From: Sphingopyxis sp. H115
Lineage (GTDB): Bacteria; Pseudomonadota; Alphaproteobacteria; Sphingomonadales; Sphingomonadaceae
Direction: 5' to 3'
Length of the DNA: 64,000 nucleotides
Assembly: GCF_001468465.1 (NCBI RefSeq)
Contig: NZ_LNSA01000014.1
Coordinates: 1 to 64,000 of the forward strand
Part shown: piece by piece, positions 17,697 through 26,868 of the stretch
How positions within the stretch are numbered: position 1 is the stretch's first letter
Layout: each line of letters starts with the position of its first letter
The notes under the pieces: generated by a model
Database searches by the model: none
What the model was told of the DNA's origin: nothing
The model's input: the letters and a program-made list of their open reading frames with translations, nothing else
Translations under genes and position numbers: made by a program

Positions 17697-20375
17697 ATGG
17701 GCCCGCCTATCCAGATCTCGCAAAATCCCGACATCCGCTATCTCGGGCGGATATTGGGTGACGTCATCCGCGCTTATGGCGGCGACAAATTGTTCCGCCA
17801 GACCGAATATATCCGATCGTCGAGCGTCGATCGGCACCGCGGCATCGCGGGGGCCGAGGCGATCGACCCGGGGCTCGACGCGCTGAGCCTCGATGACACG
17901 ATTTCCTTCGTGCGCGGCTTCATGCTCTTCTCAATGCTCGCCAATCTTGCCGAGGACCGGCAGGGCGTCGCGGCCGAACCCGAAGCGACGGTCGCGGCGG
18001 CGCTCGAAACGCTGAAGGCCGACGGGATCGACGATGACGCGGTCGCCGCGCTGCTCGGCGCCTCGCTCGTCGCGCCGGTGCTCACCGCGCACCCGACCGA
18101 GGTGCGCCGCAAATCGGTGCTCGACCACAAGAACCGCGTCGCCGAACTGATGCGGATGCGCGACGCCGGCCTCGACGAAACGCCCGAAGGCGATGTGATC
18201 GAGGAAGCGATCCGGCGCCAGGTCGTTCTCCTGTGGCAAACGCGCCCGCTGCGCACGCAGAAATTGTTCGTCGCCGACGAGATCGACAATGCGCTGACCT
18301 ATTTGCGCGACGTTTTTCTGCCTGTGGTGCCCAAGCTTTACGCGCGATGGGAAAAGGAGCTGGGCACGCGCCCCGCGTCTTTCCTGCGCGTCGGGAGCTG
18401 GATCGGCGGCGACCGCGACGGCAATCCCTTCGTCACCGCCGAGACGTTGCGGTTGGCGACCAGCCGCAACGCCGCGGCGGTGCTCGGCCATTATATCGAC
18501 CAGGTCCATGCGCTCGGCGCCGAACTGTCGGTGTCGTCGAGCCTAGCGCCCGTGACCGAAGCGGTCGAGGCCCTGGCCGAGGCGAGCGGCGACACCGCGC
18601 CGAGCCGCGGCGACGAGCCCTATCGTCGCGCCTTGTCGGGCATTTACGCGCGGCTGTCGGCAACTTATCTGGCGATCACCGGCAAGTCGCCGCCGCGACC
18701 CGGCGCGCTGAAGGGCGAGGCCTATGCCACCCCCGCCGACTTCCGCCGCGACCTTGTCACCATCGCGAACGGGCTATCGGCGAGCGGCAAGGGGCAGCTT
18801 GCGGGTATCGGCGCGCTCGGGCGGCTGATCCGCGCGGTCGAGGTGTTCGGGTTCCATCTGGCGACGCTCGACATGCGGCAAAACAGCGCGGTGCACGAGC
18901 GCGTGCTCGCCGAGCTGCTCAAGGTCGCGGGCGTATGCGACGATTATCTGGCGCTGGACGAAGCAGCGCGCGTCGCGCTGCTCACCGCCGAACTGCAAAG
19001 CGACCGTCCGCTCGCCGCGCCGTGGCACGAGTGGAGCGAAGAAACCGCGGGCGAGCTTGCGATCGTCCATGCCGCCGCCGACGTGCGCGCGCGGCTAGGC
19101 AACGACGCGATCTGCCAGTGGATCATCAGCATGGCGCAGGATCTGTCCGACCTGCTCGAGGTCCATGTCCTCGCGCGCGAGGGCGGGCTGTGGCGGAGCG
19201 GCACCGACGCGGGCGCCAGCAACCTGATGGTCGTGCCGTTGTTCGAGACGATCGACGATTTGAGCCGCGCGCCCGACATCATGCGCCGCTATTTCGCGAT
19301 GCCCGAAATCGGCCCGCAGGTCGGGGTGCGCGGGCATCAGGAAGTGATGATCGGCTATTCGGATTCAAACAAGGACGGCGGCTATTTCACCTCGACTTGG
19401 GGGTTGCATCAGGCGTCGCAGGCGCTGACCCCCGTGTTCGACGAAGCCGACACCGCCATGCAACTGTTCCACGGCCGCGGCGGCGCGGTCGGGCGCGGCG
19501 GCGGTAGCGCCTTTGCCGCGATCCGCGCGCAGCCCGCGGGCACGGTGCAGGGCCGCATCCGCATCACCGAACAGGGCGAAGTGATTGCCGCCAAATATGG
19601 CACGATCGACAGCGCGGCGACCAATCTGGAAGCGATGGTATCGGCAAGCCTGCTTGCGAGCCTCGAGCCCGAGAGCCTTGGCGGCGATGCGAGCGAGCGC
19701 TTCACCACCGCGATGGACGCGTTATCGGACACCGCCTTCGCCGCCTATCGCGACCTTGTCTATGGCACGCCGGCATTCAAGGATTTCTTCCGTGCGATGA
19801 CGCCGATCGCCGAGATTGCAACGCTCAAGATCGGATCGCGCCCGTCGAGCCGCAAGAAGAGCACCGCGATCGAGGATCTGCGCGCGATCCCCTGGGTGTT
19901 CAGCTGGGCGCAGGCGCGCACGATGCTGCCCGGCTGGTACGGCACGGGCGAAGCGTTCGCGGCGTTCGAGGACAAGGCGCTGCTTGCCGACATGGCGCAA
20001 AGCTCGCCCTTCTTTGCTGCGCTGCTCGGCAATATGGAGATGGTGCTCGCGAAATCCGACATGGGGATCGCGGCGCGCTATGCAGCGCTCGCGAGCGATG
20101 TCGACGGGCATGACGCGATCTTCGGGCGGATCAGGGACGGCTGGCACCGCGCACACGACGGGCTGCTCGAAATCACCGGACAGACGCGGCTGCTCGAAAA
20201 GAACCCGGCGCTCGAAGCGTCGATCCGGCTGCGGCTGCCCTATATCGAGCCGCTCAACCTGCTGCAGATCGAACTGATGAAGCGCCACCGCGCAGGCGAA
20301 ACCGACCCGCGCATCGCCGAGGGCATCCAGCTCACGATCAACGCGATCGCAACCGCGCTGCGGAACAGCGGGTAA
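17697..20375 (+). CDS. ppc: Phosphoenolpyruvate carboxylase
   Basis: 892 aa from the ATG at 17697; an in-frame ATG at 17652 would add 15 residues of non-family sequence, and neither has a strong ribosome site. It carboxylates PEP to oxaloacetate, the anaplerotic entry to the TCA cycle. The catalytic His132 lies in VLTAHPTEVRRKS. The mobile-loop and bicarbonate-binding segments are GSWIGGDRDGNPFVT, VMIGYSDSNKDGGYFTSTW and LFHGRGGAVGRGGGS. The C-terminal LRLPYIEPLNLLQIELMKR...LTINAIATALRNSG ends like the enzyme family, with the allosteric aspartate site region. Confidence 0.96.
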   Translation: MGPPIQISQNPDIRYLGRILGDVIRAYGGDKLFRQTEYIRSSSVDRHRGIAGAEAIDPGLDALSLDDTISFVRGFMLFSMLANLAEDRQGVAAEPEATVAAALETLKADGIDDDAVAALLGASLVAPVLTAHPTEVRRKSVLDHKNRVAELMRMRDAGLDETPEGDVIEEAIRRQVVLLWQTRPLRTQKLFVADEIDNALTYLRDVFLPVVPKLYARWEKELGTRPASFLRVGSWIGGDRDGNPFVTAETLRLATSRNAAAVLGHYIDQVHALGAELSVSSSLAPVTEAVEALAEASGDTAPSRGDEPYRRALSGIYARLSATYLAITGKSPPRPGALKGEAYATPADFRRDLVTIANGLSASGKGQLAGIGALGRLIRAVEVFGFHLATLDMRQNSAVHERVLAELLKVAGVCDDYLALDEAARVALLTAELQSDRPLAAPWHEWSEETAGELAIVHAAADVRARLGNDAICQWIISMAQDLSDLLEVHVLAREGGLWRSGTDAGASNLMVVPLFETIDDLSRAPDIMRRYFAMPEIGPQVGVRGHQEVMIGYSDSNKDGGYFTSTWGLHQASQALTPVFDEADTAMQLFHGRGGAVGRGGGSAFAAIRAQPAGTVQGRIRITEQGEVIAAKYGTIDSAATNLEAMVSASLLASLEPESLGGDASERFTTAMDALSDTAFAAYRDLVYGTPAFKDFFRAMTPIAEIATLKIGSRPSSRKKSTAIEDLRAIPWVFSWAQARTMLPGWYGTGEAFAAFEDKALLADMAQSSPFFAALLGNMEMVLAKSDMGIAARYAALASDVDGHDAIFGRIRDGWHRAHDGLLEITGQTRLLEKNPALEASIRLRLPYIEPLNLLQIELMKRHRAGETDPRIAEGIQLTINAIATALRNSG

Positions 20376-20378
20376 TAG

Positions 20379-20448
20379 GTGCTCCCGGCGAAAGCCGGGG
20401 CCCGACGCGGCTTGAGAATTCCGGGTCCCCGCTTTCGCCGGGGTGCAC
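20379..20448. repeat. Inverted repeat CCCGGCGAAAGCCGGGG, possible ppc terminator
   Basis: GTGCTCCCGGCGAAAGCCGG (from 20379) is mirrored by CCCCGCTTTCGCCGGGGTGCAC (to 20448), giving a long cruciform with a short internal stem in each arm. It is the only copy in this window and differs from the GATCAAGTCC family. It lies three bases after ppc and before the convergent lipoprotein gene, so it could end both transcripts. Confidence 0.75.
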
Positions 20449-20461
20449 ACCAAAGCCTTGC

Positions 20462-20980
20462 TCAGACCTTCGTGATCACCACTTCGCCCTTGGCGGTCGC
20501 GCCGTCGGGAACAAAATCGATACGAAAATCGTCGCCGTCCTTGTCCTTGCCAGCGAGCCGGTTGCCGCTGCGCGTAACCGCGACGCCCTTCTTCGCAAAT
20601 TCGCCGGCCATCCAGTCGGCGGCCTTGGCCGGCGCCGCGGGTGAGGTAAAGCTGAGCTTCACCGTCGCTTTGTCGGCGCCGTCCTTGTCGGTCGCGTTGA
20701 CGTCGACCTTGGTCACCTTGCTGCCCGGATAGAGCTTAACCTCGTCGATGTCGAAGTCGCTTTCGATATCGAGGTCGACAAAATCGGGGACATTGATGTC
20801 GATCCCGCCGCCTTCTCCGCCGATCTTGATCTTACCGCCGTCCTTGCCGGCCTTGATCTGCACGCCGCCGCCGTCGCCCTCGGCGTTGATCGACACTTCG
20901 GTGCCCCCCTCCGCCTTCTTCTCTTCCGACCCGCAGGCGGCGAGGAGCATCATCGGGGGAATCAGGAACGCGAGACGCAT
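20462..20980 (-). CDS. Gly/Asp-rich putative lipoprotein
   Basis: 172 aa from the ATG at 20980, which has AAGGAG seven bases upstream. Lipobox LAAC (Cys 16 region). Residues about 25-65 repeat a GG-x-x-I-x pattern (EGDGGGVQIKAGKDGGKIKIGGEGGGIDINV in pieces) that looks like stacked short beta strands. The second half (about 85-170) is a mixed alpha/beta domain ending RIDFVPDGATAKGEVVITKV. No family recognised beyond similar sphingomonad hypothetical proteins. Confidence 0.7.
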   Translation of the reverse strand: MRLAFLIPPMMLLAACGSEEKKAEGGTEVSINAEGDGGGVQIKAGKDGGKIKIGGEGGGIDINVPDFVDLDIESDFDIDEVKLYPGSKVTKVDVNATDKDGADKATVKLSFTSPAAPAKAADWMAGEFAKKGVAVTRSGNRLAGKDKDGDDFRIDFVPDGATAKGEVVITKV

Positions 20981-21048
20981 GGACAATCTCCTTGGTGCAT
21001 TAGTTGCATAATACACCTTGGAGAGTTTAAGTCAATTGGTCCCTCGTT

Positions 21049-21122
21049 CGTCATGCCGGACTTGATCCGGCATCCCTTGGCAACGTCAAAAGCGGGACCC
21101 TGGATCAAGTCCGGGGTGACGA
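21049..21122. repeat. Dispersed GGACTTGATCCGG palindrome, copy 2
   Basis: CGTCATGCCGGACTTGATCC opens the unit and GGATCAAGTCCGGGGTGACG closes it, with a 26-base unrelated loop. It stands between the divergent lipoprotein promoter and the 3' end of the SDR gene. Confidence 0.85.
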
Positions 21123-21130
21123 AGACGGGT

Positions 21131-21934
21131 TTAAGCGTCGATGCTCGTCTTCAAATCGCCGTGCACCAGCCCGCCGTCGACGGTGATCGTGTCGCCGACG
21201 ACATAGTCGCCCGCTTTCGACGCGAGGAAGATCGCGGCGCCAGCCATATCCTCGGGCACGCCGATGCGCTTAACCGGGATGCTCTTCGCCACCGCGTCGA
21301 CATGGTCGCGCGCGGCCTTGTTCATGTCCGACTGGAAGGCGCCCGGCGCGATCGCGGTGACGAGGATATGGTCGGTGACCAGCCGCGCCGCCATGCGCTT
21401 GGTAAGGTAGAGAATCGCCGCCTTCGATGCGTGATAGCTATAGGTTTCCCACGGGTTGAGGCGCATGCCGTCGATCGAGCCAATGTTGATGACCTTGGCC
21501 GGGCGGTCGGCGGTGCCGCCGGCTTTCAGCAGCCCATGCAGTGCCTGCGTCAGGAAGAAGGGCGATTTGACGTTGATGTCCATCACCTTGTCCCAGCCCG
21601 CCTCGGGGAAACCCTCGAAGGGTTCGCCCCACGCCGCGCCGGCATTGTTGACGAGGATGTCAAGGCGTTCCTCGCGCGCTTCGAGTTCCTTGGCGAGCGC
21701 GCGGCAGCCCTCGACGGTCGCGAGATCGACGGGCAGGCCAATGACCTTGCCCGGGTAGCGCGTCTCGAAATCGGCGACGGCTTCCTCGATCTGCTGCGTC
21801 TTGCGCGCAGAAATGTATACACGGGCGCAGCCTGCGGCGAGATAGCCCTCGACGATCATCTTGCCGATGCCGCGCGATCCGCCGGTAACGAGCGCGATGC
21901 GGCCGTCGAGGCCGAACATGTCTTGGAGGTTCAT
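21131..21934 (-). CDS. SDR family oxidoreductase
   Basis: 267 aa, classical short-chain dehydrogenase. NAD(P) motif TGGSRGIGKMI, NNAGAAWGEPF, catalytic Ser in INIGSIDG and Tyr-x3-Lys in YHASKAA. The PGAFQSDMNK segment follows the active site. It is the last gene of the minus-strand arm that begins with two acyl-CoA dehydrogenases, separated from them by 133 bases containing a short palindrome. It probably handles a hydroxy- or keto-intermediate of the same pathway; substrate not determinable. Confidence 0.92.
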   Translation of the reverse strand: MNLQDMFGLDGRIALVTGGSRGIGKMIVEGYLAAGCARVYISARKTQQIEEAVADFETRYPGKVIGLPVDLATVEGCRALAKELEAREERLDILVNNAGAAWGEPFEGFPEAGWDKVMDINVKSPFFLTQALHGLLKAGGTADRPAKVINIGSIDGMRLNPWETYSYHASKAAILYLTKRMAARLVTDHILVTAIAPGAFQSDMNKAARDHVDAVAKSIPVKRIGVPEDMAGAAIFLASKAGDYVVGDTITVDGGLVHGDLKTSIDA

Positions 21935-22040
21935 TGTCTCATCCTTTTTCTCCGTCCCCTTCAGGGGAGGGTTGGGGTGGGGCTTGTGGGCTCAATGCCC
22001 TCCCCGCTGCGACTAGCGAGCAAGCTCGCAAGTCTCGCTG

Positions 22041-22062
22041 CCCCTCCCGCTTGCGGGAGGGG
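22041..22062. repeat. Short palindrome CCCCTCCCGC-TT-GCGGGAGGGG
   Basis: Perfect 10-base arms around a two-base centre, in the 133-base gap between the acyl-CoA dehydrogenase and the SDR gene. A second copy with AA at the centre lies at 28193-28214. The upstream half of the gap (21960-22030) also holds GC-rich inverted segments (GGGGAGGGTTGGGG... and GCCCTCCCC). Confidence 0.85.
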
Positions 22063-22067
22063 TGAGA

Positions 22068-23186
22068 TTAGTATCCGTTCATCCGCGCGACCTGGTCGAT
22101 GTGATAATGCACGTCGCCCATATATTCGGCGAGCGCGCGGTCGCGTTTCATATAGAGGCCGATGTCATATTCGTCGGTCATGCCGATGCCGCCGTGCATC
22201 TGCACGCCCTCGCGCACCGCGAGGTTGGCGGCGCGGCCGGCCTTGGCCTTGGCGACCGAAACCATCAGCTTTGCACCCTCGCTGCCCTCGTCGAGCAACT
22301 GCTGCGCCTTCATCACGGTGGCGCGCGCGACTTCCATTTCGCCATAGAGATGCGCAGCGCGGTGCTGGAGCCCCTGGAACTCGCCGATCAGCTTGCCGAA
22401 CTGCTTGCGTTCCTTGAGATAATTGACGGTCATGTCCATCGCGCCCTGCCCGACGCCGACCATTTCGGCGGCGGCGCCGGTGCGGGTGGCGGCGAGCAAG
22501 GCGTCGAGAATCTCGCCACCCGCATCGACCTCGCCGATTACGGCGTCGGCATCGACTTCGACGCCGTCGAGCGTGACATGGCTCGCGAGGCTCGAATCGA
22601 CGAGGCGGCGCGGGTCGGCAGTGACGCCCTTGGCATCCTTCGGCACCGCGAACAGGGTGATGCCACCGTCGGTCTTGGCCGCGACGATGCTCATGTCGGC
22701 GACATGGCCGTGGAGGACGAAGCTCTTTTTGCCGTCGAGACGGAAGCCGTTGCCGGCGCGCGTCGCGGTTGTCGCGATGCGGTCGGGGCGGTGCTTCGCG
22801 CCCTCGTCGATCGCGAGCGCGATGATCGCCTCTCCGCTGGCGATCGCCGGGAGCCAGCGCCCCGCCTGCGTGCCGCCCGCCTTCGCCAGCGCGGCGACCG
22901 CGCCGACACTGGTCGCAAGAAACGGCGAAGGCGTCAGGTTGCGGCCGATTTCCTCGAGCACGATGCCCGCTTCCATATGCCCCATGCCGAGCCCGCCATG
23001 CGCTTCGGGCACGAGCATACCGGGCAGCCCCATTTCGGTGAACTGCGCCCAGAGGTCGCGCGAGAAACCGGTGGCGTCGGCGGTATCGCGCAGTTTGCGC
23101 AGGTGCGAAACGGGCGCCTGTTCGGCCACGAAGGGTGCGACGCTGTCCTTGAGCATCGCCTGGTCGTCATTGTGATACAAAGGCAT
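22068..23186 (-). CDS. Acyl-CoA dehydrogenase family protein, degenerate-motif subunit
   Basis: 372 aa. The overall ACAD fold is clear: an N-terminal helical domain with PEAHGGLGMGHMEAGIVLEEIG, a middle beta domain, and a C-terminal ERKQFGKLIGEFQGLQHRAA and VREGVQMHGGIGMTDEYDIGLYMKR. The usual middle-domain FAD/substrate signature (TEPxxGSD) is replaced by AIDEGAKHRPDRIATTAT. That pattern is known from one subunit of heteromeric steroid-type dehydrogenases. It starts 3 bases after the partner dehydrogenase gene. Confidence 0.9.
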   Translation of the reverse strand: MPLYHNDDQAMLKDSVAPFVAEQAPVSHLRKLRDTADATGFSRDLWAQFTEMGLPGMLVPEAHGGLGMGHMEAGIVLEEIGRNLTPSPFLATSVGAVAALAKAGGTQAGRWLPAIASGEAIIALAIDEGAKHRPDRIATTATRAGNGFRLDGKKSFVLHGHVADMSIVAAKTDGGITLFAVPKDAKGVTADPRRLVDSSLASHVTLDGVEVDADAVIGEVDAGGEILDALLAATRTGAAAEMVGVGQGAMDMTVNYLKERKQFGKLIGEFQGLQHRAAHLYGEMEVARATVMKAQQLLDEGSEGAKLMVSVAKAKAGRAANLAVREGVQMHGGIGMTDEYDIGLYMKRDRALAEYMGDVHYHIDQVARMNGY

Positions 23187-23189
23187 GGG

Positions 23190-24371
23190 TCAGGCTCCGG
23201 GCAGGTCGAGAATACGCTTGGCGATGACGTTGAGCATGACTTCGCTCGTCCCGCCTTCGATCGAATTGGCCTTGGTGCGCAGCCAGCCGCGCGCCCGCGC
23301 GCCGCCCTTCGTCTCTTCGCTGTCCCATTCGAGCGCTTCGCTGCCGCCGCCCGACATGACGAGTTCGTGGCGACGCTTGTTGAGCTCGGTGCCGACATAT
23401 TTCATCATGTTCGACGATGCGGGGTGCGCGCGGCCGGTCTTCCACATGTCCATGAAACGCTCGCCCATCGCGCGATAGGCGAAGACGTCGACGTCGAACG
23501 CCGCCATTTCGGCGCGCAGGATCGGGTCGTCGAGTTCGCCCGCGGCGTTCTTGCCGAAGGACTTGGCAAAGGCGCCGCCGATGCTGACCATGTCGCCGCC
23601 CGCGCCGCCGCCCGAGATCATCTCGCGTTCGTGCCCGAGCAGATATTTGGCGACGTCCCAGCCGCGGTTGATCTCGCCGACGAACTGATCCTTCGGCACC
23701 TTCAAATCGTCGAAGAAGGTTTCGCAGAAGGGCGAGTTGCCGCTGATCAGCAGGATCGGCTTGGTGGTGACGCCCGGGCTTTCCATGTCGAAGAGCATGA
23801 AGGTGATGCCCTGATATTTGTTCGTCTTGTCGGTGCGGACGAGGCAGAAGATCCAGTCGGCCTTGTCGGCGTAGCTGGTCCAGATTTTCGACCCGTTGAC
23901 GACCCAATGATCGCCCTTGTCCTCGCCAAAGGTCTGCAAGCTGACGAGGTCGCTGCCCGAACCGGGTTCCGAATAACCCTGGCACCAGCGGATTTCGCCG
24001 CGCGCGATCGGGTTGAGGTAATGGACCTTCTGCTCCTCGGTGCCGAATTGCAGCAGCGCGGGGCCGAGCATCCAGATGCCGAAGCTGTCGAGCGGCGAGC
24101 GCGCCTTGATCCGCTTCATTTCCTGTTTGAGGATCTTGGTCTGCTCGGGGGTGAGGCCGGCGCCGCCATAGGGTTTCGGCCAGTCGGGTACGGTATAGCC
24201 CTTCGCGACGCAGGCATCGAGCCACGCTTTCTGGGCGGCATTCTTGAATTTGAATTTCCGCCCGCCCCAGCAGATATCATCCTCGTCGCGCACGGGCTCG
24301 CGCATTTCGGCGGGACAGTTTGCCTCCAGCCATTCGCGCACCTCGGTGCGGAAAGCGTCCAGATTGCTCAT
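23190..24371 (-). CDS. Acyl-CoA dehydrogenase
   Basis: 393 aa. It carries the canonical middle-domain signature GYSEPGSGSDLVSLQT and the following VVNGSKIWTSYADKADWIFCLVRT. The C-terminal segment contains WLRTKANSIEGGTSEVMLNVIAKRILDLP. It catalyses alpha,beta-dehydrogenation of an acyl-CoA using FAD. The long glycine-rich insertion ISGGGAGGDMVSIGGAF is typical of dehydrogenases in steroid/terpenoid clusters. First gene of the minus-strand arm, divergent from the plus-strand SDR gene. Confidence 0.93.
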   Translation of the reverse strand: MSNLDAFRTEVREWLEANCPAEMREPVRDEDDICWGGRKFKFKNAAQKAWLDACVAKGYTVPDWPKPYGGAGLTPEQTKILKQEMKRIKARSPLDSFGIWMLGPALLQFGTEEQKVHYLNPIARGEIRWCQGYSEPGSGSDLVSLQTFGEDKGDHWVVNGSKIWTSYADKADWIFCLVRTDKTNKYQGITFMLFDMESPGVTTKPILLISGNSPFCETFFDDLKVPKDQFVGEINRGWDVAKYLLGHEREMISGGGAGGDMVSIGGAFAKSFGKNAAGELDDPILRAEMAAFDVDVFAYRAMGERFMDMWKTGRAHPASSNMMKYVGTELNKRRHELVMSGGGSEALEWDSEETKGGARARGWLRTKANSIEGGTSEVMLNVIAKRILDLPGA

Positions 24372-24416
24372 CTTCAGGCTCCTCTTCTTTGCCCAAATCT
24401 ACGTCCGCTTCGCTAC

Positions 24417-24432
24417 TTTACGCAAGCGTCAA
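24417..24432. promoter_or_regulatory. Candidate operator TTTACGCAAGCGTCAA
   Basis: Near-perfect 7-2-7 palindrome (one mismatch) in the 170-base divergent region between the acyl-CoA dehydrogenase and SDR genes. It matches the form TTTACG(T/C)NN(A/G)CGT(A/C)AA of the site at 26869. A shorter perfect palindrome TGACGCGTCA lies at 24486-24495. The form resembles operators of acyl-CoA-degradation regulators such as the MerR-family LiuR; the actual protein is not in this window. Confidence 0.6.
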
Positions 24433-24541
24433 CTTGGAGAAACGACCCTGCCGTTACGGCGCCGTAGCGTCGGATTGACCGCCGTTGACGCGTCACCTTT
24501 GGCGCCTAAGCTAAGTGGCAAAAGAAAACGGGAGCAGAGAT

Positions 24542-25399
24542 ATGCGATTCGCAGGCAAGGTCGCCGTCGTCACTGGCGCGGCATCGGGTATCGGCAAGGC
24601 AACGGTGCTGAAACTGGCGAGCGAAGGCGCGCATGTTTTTGCCGCTGACATCGACGAGGCGGGCGGCCGCGCGCTCGCCGAACAATCGAACGGCAAGATC
24701 GATTTTGTCCGCTGCGACGTGACCCAGCCGTCCGACATCGAGGCGCTGATGAACGAGGCCGCCGCGAAGACGGGCGGGATCGATATCGTGTTCAACAATG
24801 CCGCCGCGGGCGGCGACCGCGCGCCGATCGACGAAATCAGTCCCGAAGGCTGGGACCGAACAATGGACCTCGTCCTCAAATCGGTCGCGATGGGCATCCG
24901 CTACGCCGCGCCGCATATGAAGGGGCGCAAAGGCGCGAGCATCGTCAACACCGCGAGCGTCGCAGCGCTGGGCGCCGGCTATTCGCCGATCGCCTATGCC
25001 GTCGCGAAGGCCGGCGTGCTGCACCTCTCCAAGGTCGCGGCCACCGATCTGGCGCAATATGGCATTCGCGTGAATGCGATCTGCCCCGGCTTCATCAACA
25101 CCAATATCTTCACCGCCTCGCTCGACGTGCCGGGCGAACTCAAGGCGCAGGCGAACGACGTGATTGCACAGATGAGCGCGAATGCGCAGCCGGTCGCGCG
25201 TGGCGGCCAGCCCGAGGATATCGCTAACGCGGTCGCTTACCTCGCGAGTGAAGAAAGCTCCTTCATGACGGGTACGCACCTGCTCGTTGACGGCGGGCTG
25301 ACGATCGGCCAGCGCCACGCATGGGACAAGGAAACGCCGGGCATGTTCGACGCCCTGCTCGCGATGGAGGAAGCGGCGAAAGCCGGAGCCGCCGCGTGA
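24542..25399 (+). CDS. SDR family oxidoreductase
   Basis: 285 aa from the ATG at 24542, with GGGAG about nine bases upstream. Motifs: TGAASGIGKATVL for nucleotide binding, NNAAAGGDRAPI, a Ser in NTASVAALG and YAVAKAG as the Tyr-x3-Lys. The C-terminal VARGGQPEDIANAVAYLASEESSFMTGTHLLVDGGLT is standard for the family. The downstream symporter gene starts with a GTG that overlaps its stop (GTGA). Confidence 0.92.
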   Translation: MRFAGKVAVVTGAASGIGKATVLKLASEGAHVFAADIDEAGGRALAEQSNGKIDFVRCDVTQPSDIEALMNEAAAKTGGIDIVFNNAAAGGDRAPIDEISPEGWDRTMDLVLKSVAMGIRYAAPHMKGRKGASIVNTASVAALGAGYSPIAYAVAKAGVLHLSKVAATDLAQYGIRVNAICPGFINTNIFTASLDVPGELKAQANDVIAQMSANAQPVARGGQPEDIANAVAYLASEESSFMTGTHLLVDGGLTIGQRHAWDKETPGMFDALLAMEEAAKAGAAA

Positions 25400-26790
25400 G
25401 TGGAGGCGCGGCGACCGACGCCCACCATGTCCCCACCCCGACCAAGATCGCCTATGGTTTCGGTGCGGTTGCCTATGGCATCAAGGACAACGGCTTTTCG
25501 GTCTTCTTGCTGACCTTCTACAATCAGGTCGTCGGACTGCCAGCGGCCTGGGTCGGCTTGATGCTGCTGATCGCGCTGCTGCTCGACGCCTTTATCGATC
25601 CGGCGGTCGGGCATTTGTCGGACCGGACCCGCAGTCGCTGGGGGCGACGCCATCCTTGGCTCTATGTTTCGGCAATACCGATCGCGCTGACTTGGCTGTT
25701 CCTGTGGATGCCGCCCGAAGGCGAGCAATGGGTCCAACTCGGCTATCTGCTGCTCTTTGCCACTTTGGTGCGAATGAGCGTGTCGCTGAACGAGGTCCCT
25801 TCTATCGCGCTCGCGCCCGAAATGACCCCCGATTATCATGAACGGACGGCGGTGCTCGGGTGGCGCTATCTGTTCGGATGGACGGGTGGGCTGATCATCC
25901 TCGCAGCGGGATATGGCATCTTCCGGCTCAACGAGGCCGGCAATATGACGCTCGCCAACTATGCCAATTACGCCGTCGCCGGTGCAATCACGATGCTTGT
26001 GGCAGTGCTTGTATCGGCGATCGGGACGCACCGCCGATATGCACGGCCGCTGCCCGGCGAACCGCATCAGCCGACATTGGGCGAGATGGCCCAATGCCTG
26101 CGGTTCCGGCCGTTCCTGCTCCTCCTGCTGGCCGGCTTCTTCGCTTTTGCCAATCAGGGCGTGACCTTTGCGCTCACCAACTATCTGCTGGGCTATGTCT
26201 GGAAACTCGGCACGACCGAACAGGTCCTCTATGCCTTTTCGCTGTTCGGCGGCGTCGCGCTGGCGCTGGTCGTGTCGCGATGGGCGGGCCGGCGATACGG
26301 CAAGCCCCGCGCCGCGGTCCGTCTCGCAGTCGTCACCACGCTCGTCGGGATGACGCCTTATCTCCTTTACAGCCTCGGCTGGATTCCCGTGCTGACCCCC
26401 ATGCAGACGCTGGGGTTCATCCTGCCCTTCATCACCGTGTCGACCGCCGCGAGCATCGCGGTGATGATCACCGCGGCGTCGATGATGGCGGACGTAACGA
26501 CGGCGAGTTTTGCGATCACCGGACGGCAGCAGGAAGGCGTATTCTACGCCGGCTATTTCTTCATGCAAAAATGCGTAACGGGGGTCGGCATATTCCTGTC
26601 GGGCCAGATCCTCGGCGCGATCGGCTTTCCCGAACGCGCCGATCCGCAAACGATCGCACCGCAGATCGTCAGCGATCTGGCGCTGACTTATATGGCGATT
26701 TCGCTGACGCTCGGCCTGTTGACCGCTTGGGCCTTTTCCCTTTCGGTCCGGGAGGGTGCCGCGTTCGAAACGAGTGCCGCAGCTCCGTAA
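25396..26790 (+). CDS. MFS transporter, GPH (glycoside-pentoside-hexuronide) cation symporter family
   Basis: 464 aa from the GTG at 25396, coupled to the preceding SDR stop; other in-frame starts lie inside that gene. Twelve hydrophobic segments are expected. The GPH signature is clear: YGFGAVAYGIKDNGFSVFLL, then LLDAFIDPAVGHLSDRTRSRWGRRHPWL, and LNEVPSIALAPEMTPDYHERT. MelB-like members import sugars, but GPH proteins within acyl-CoA clusters may carry sterol- or terpenoid-like acids. The substrate here is open. Confidence 0.9.
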   Translation: MSGGAATDAHHVPTPTKIAYGFGAVAYGIKDNGFSVFLLTFYNQVVGLPAAWVGLMLLIALLLDAFIDPAVGHLSDRTRSRWGRRHPWLYVSAIPIALTWLFLWMPPEGEQWVQLGYLLLFATLVRMSVSLNEVPSIALAPEMTPDYHERTAVLGWRYLFGWTGGLIILAAGYGIFRLNEAGNMTLANYANYAVAGAITMLVAVLVSAIGTHRRYARPLPGEPHQPTLGEMAQCLRFRPFLLLLLAGFFAFANQGVTFALTNYLLGYVWKLGTTEQVLYAFSLFGGVALALVVSRWAGRRYGKPRAAVRLAVVTTLVGMTPYLLYSLGWIPVLTPMQTLGFILPFITVSTAASIAVMITAASMMADVTTASFAITGRQQEGVFYAGYFFMQKCVTGVGIFLSGQILGAIGFPERADPQTIAPQIVSDLALTYMAISLTLGLLTAWAFSLSVREGAAFETSAAAP

Positions 26791-26868
26791 GCGAAAATGC
26801 GCGGCATGACCAAATGAGGTAATTTTCGGACCGCAGGACTTGGCAAGGCCGGCGAATCGGTCCAAGGG

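Noticed and set aside
17652..17697. Upstream ATG at 17652 as the ppc start.
   Set aside because: It adds 15 arginine-rich residues unlike the enzyme family and has no ribosome site; the ATG at 17697 fits the family N-terminus better, though it too has a weak site.
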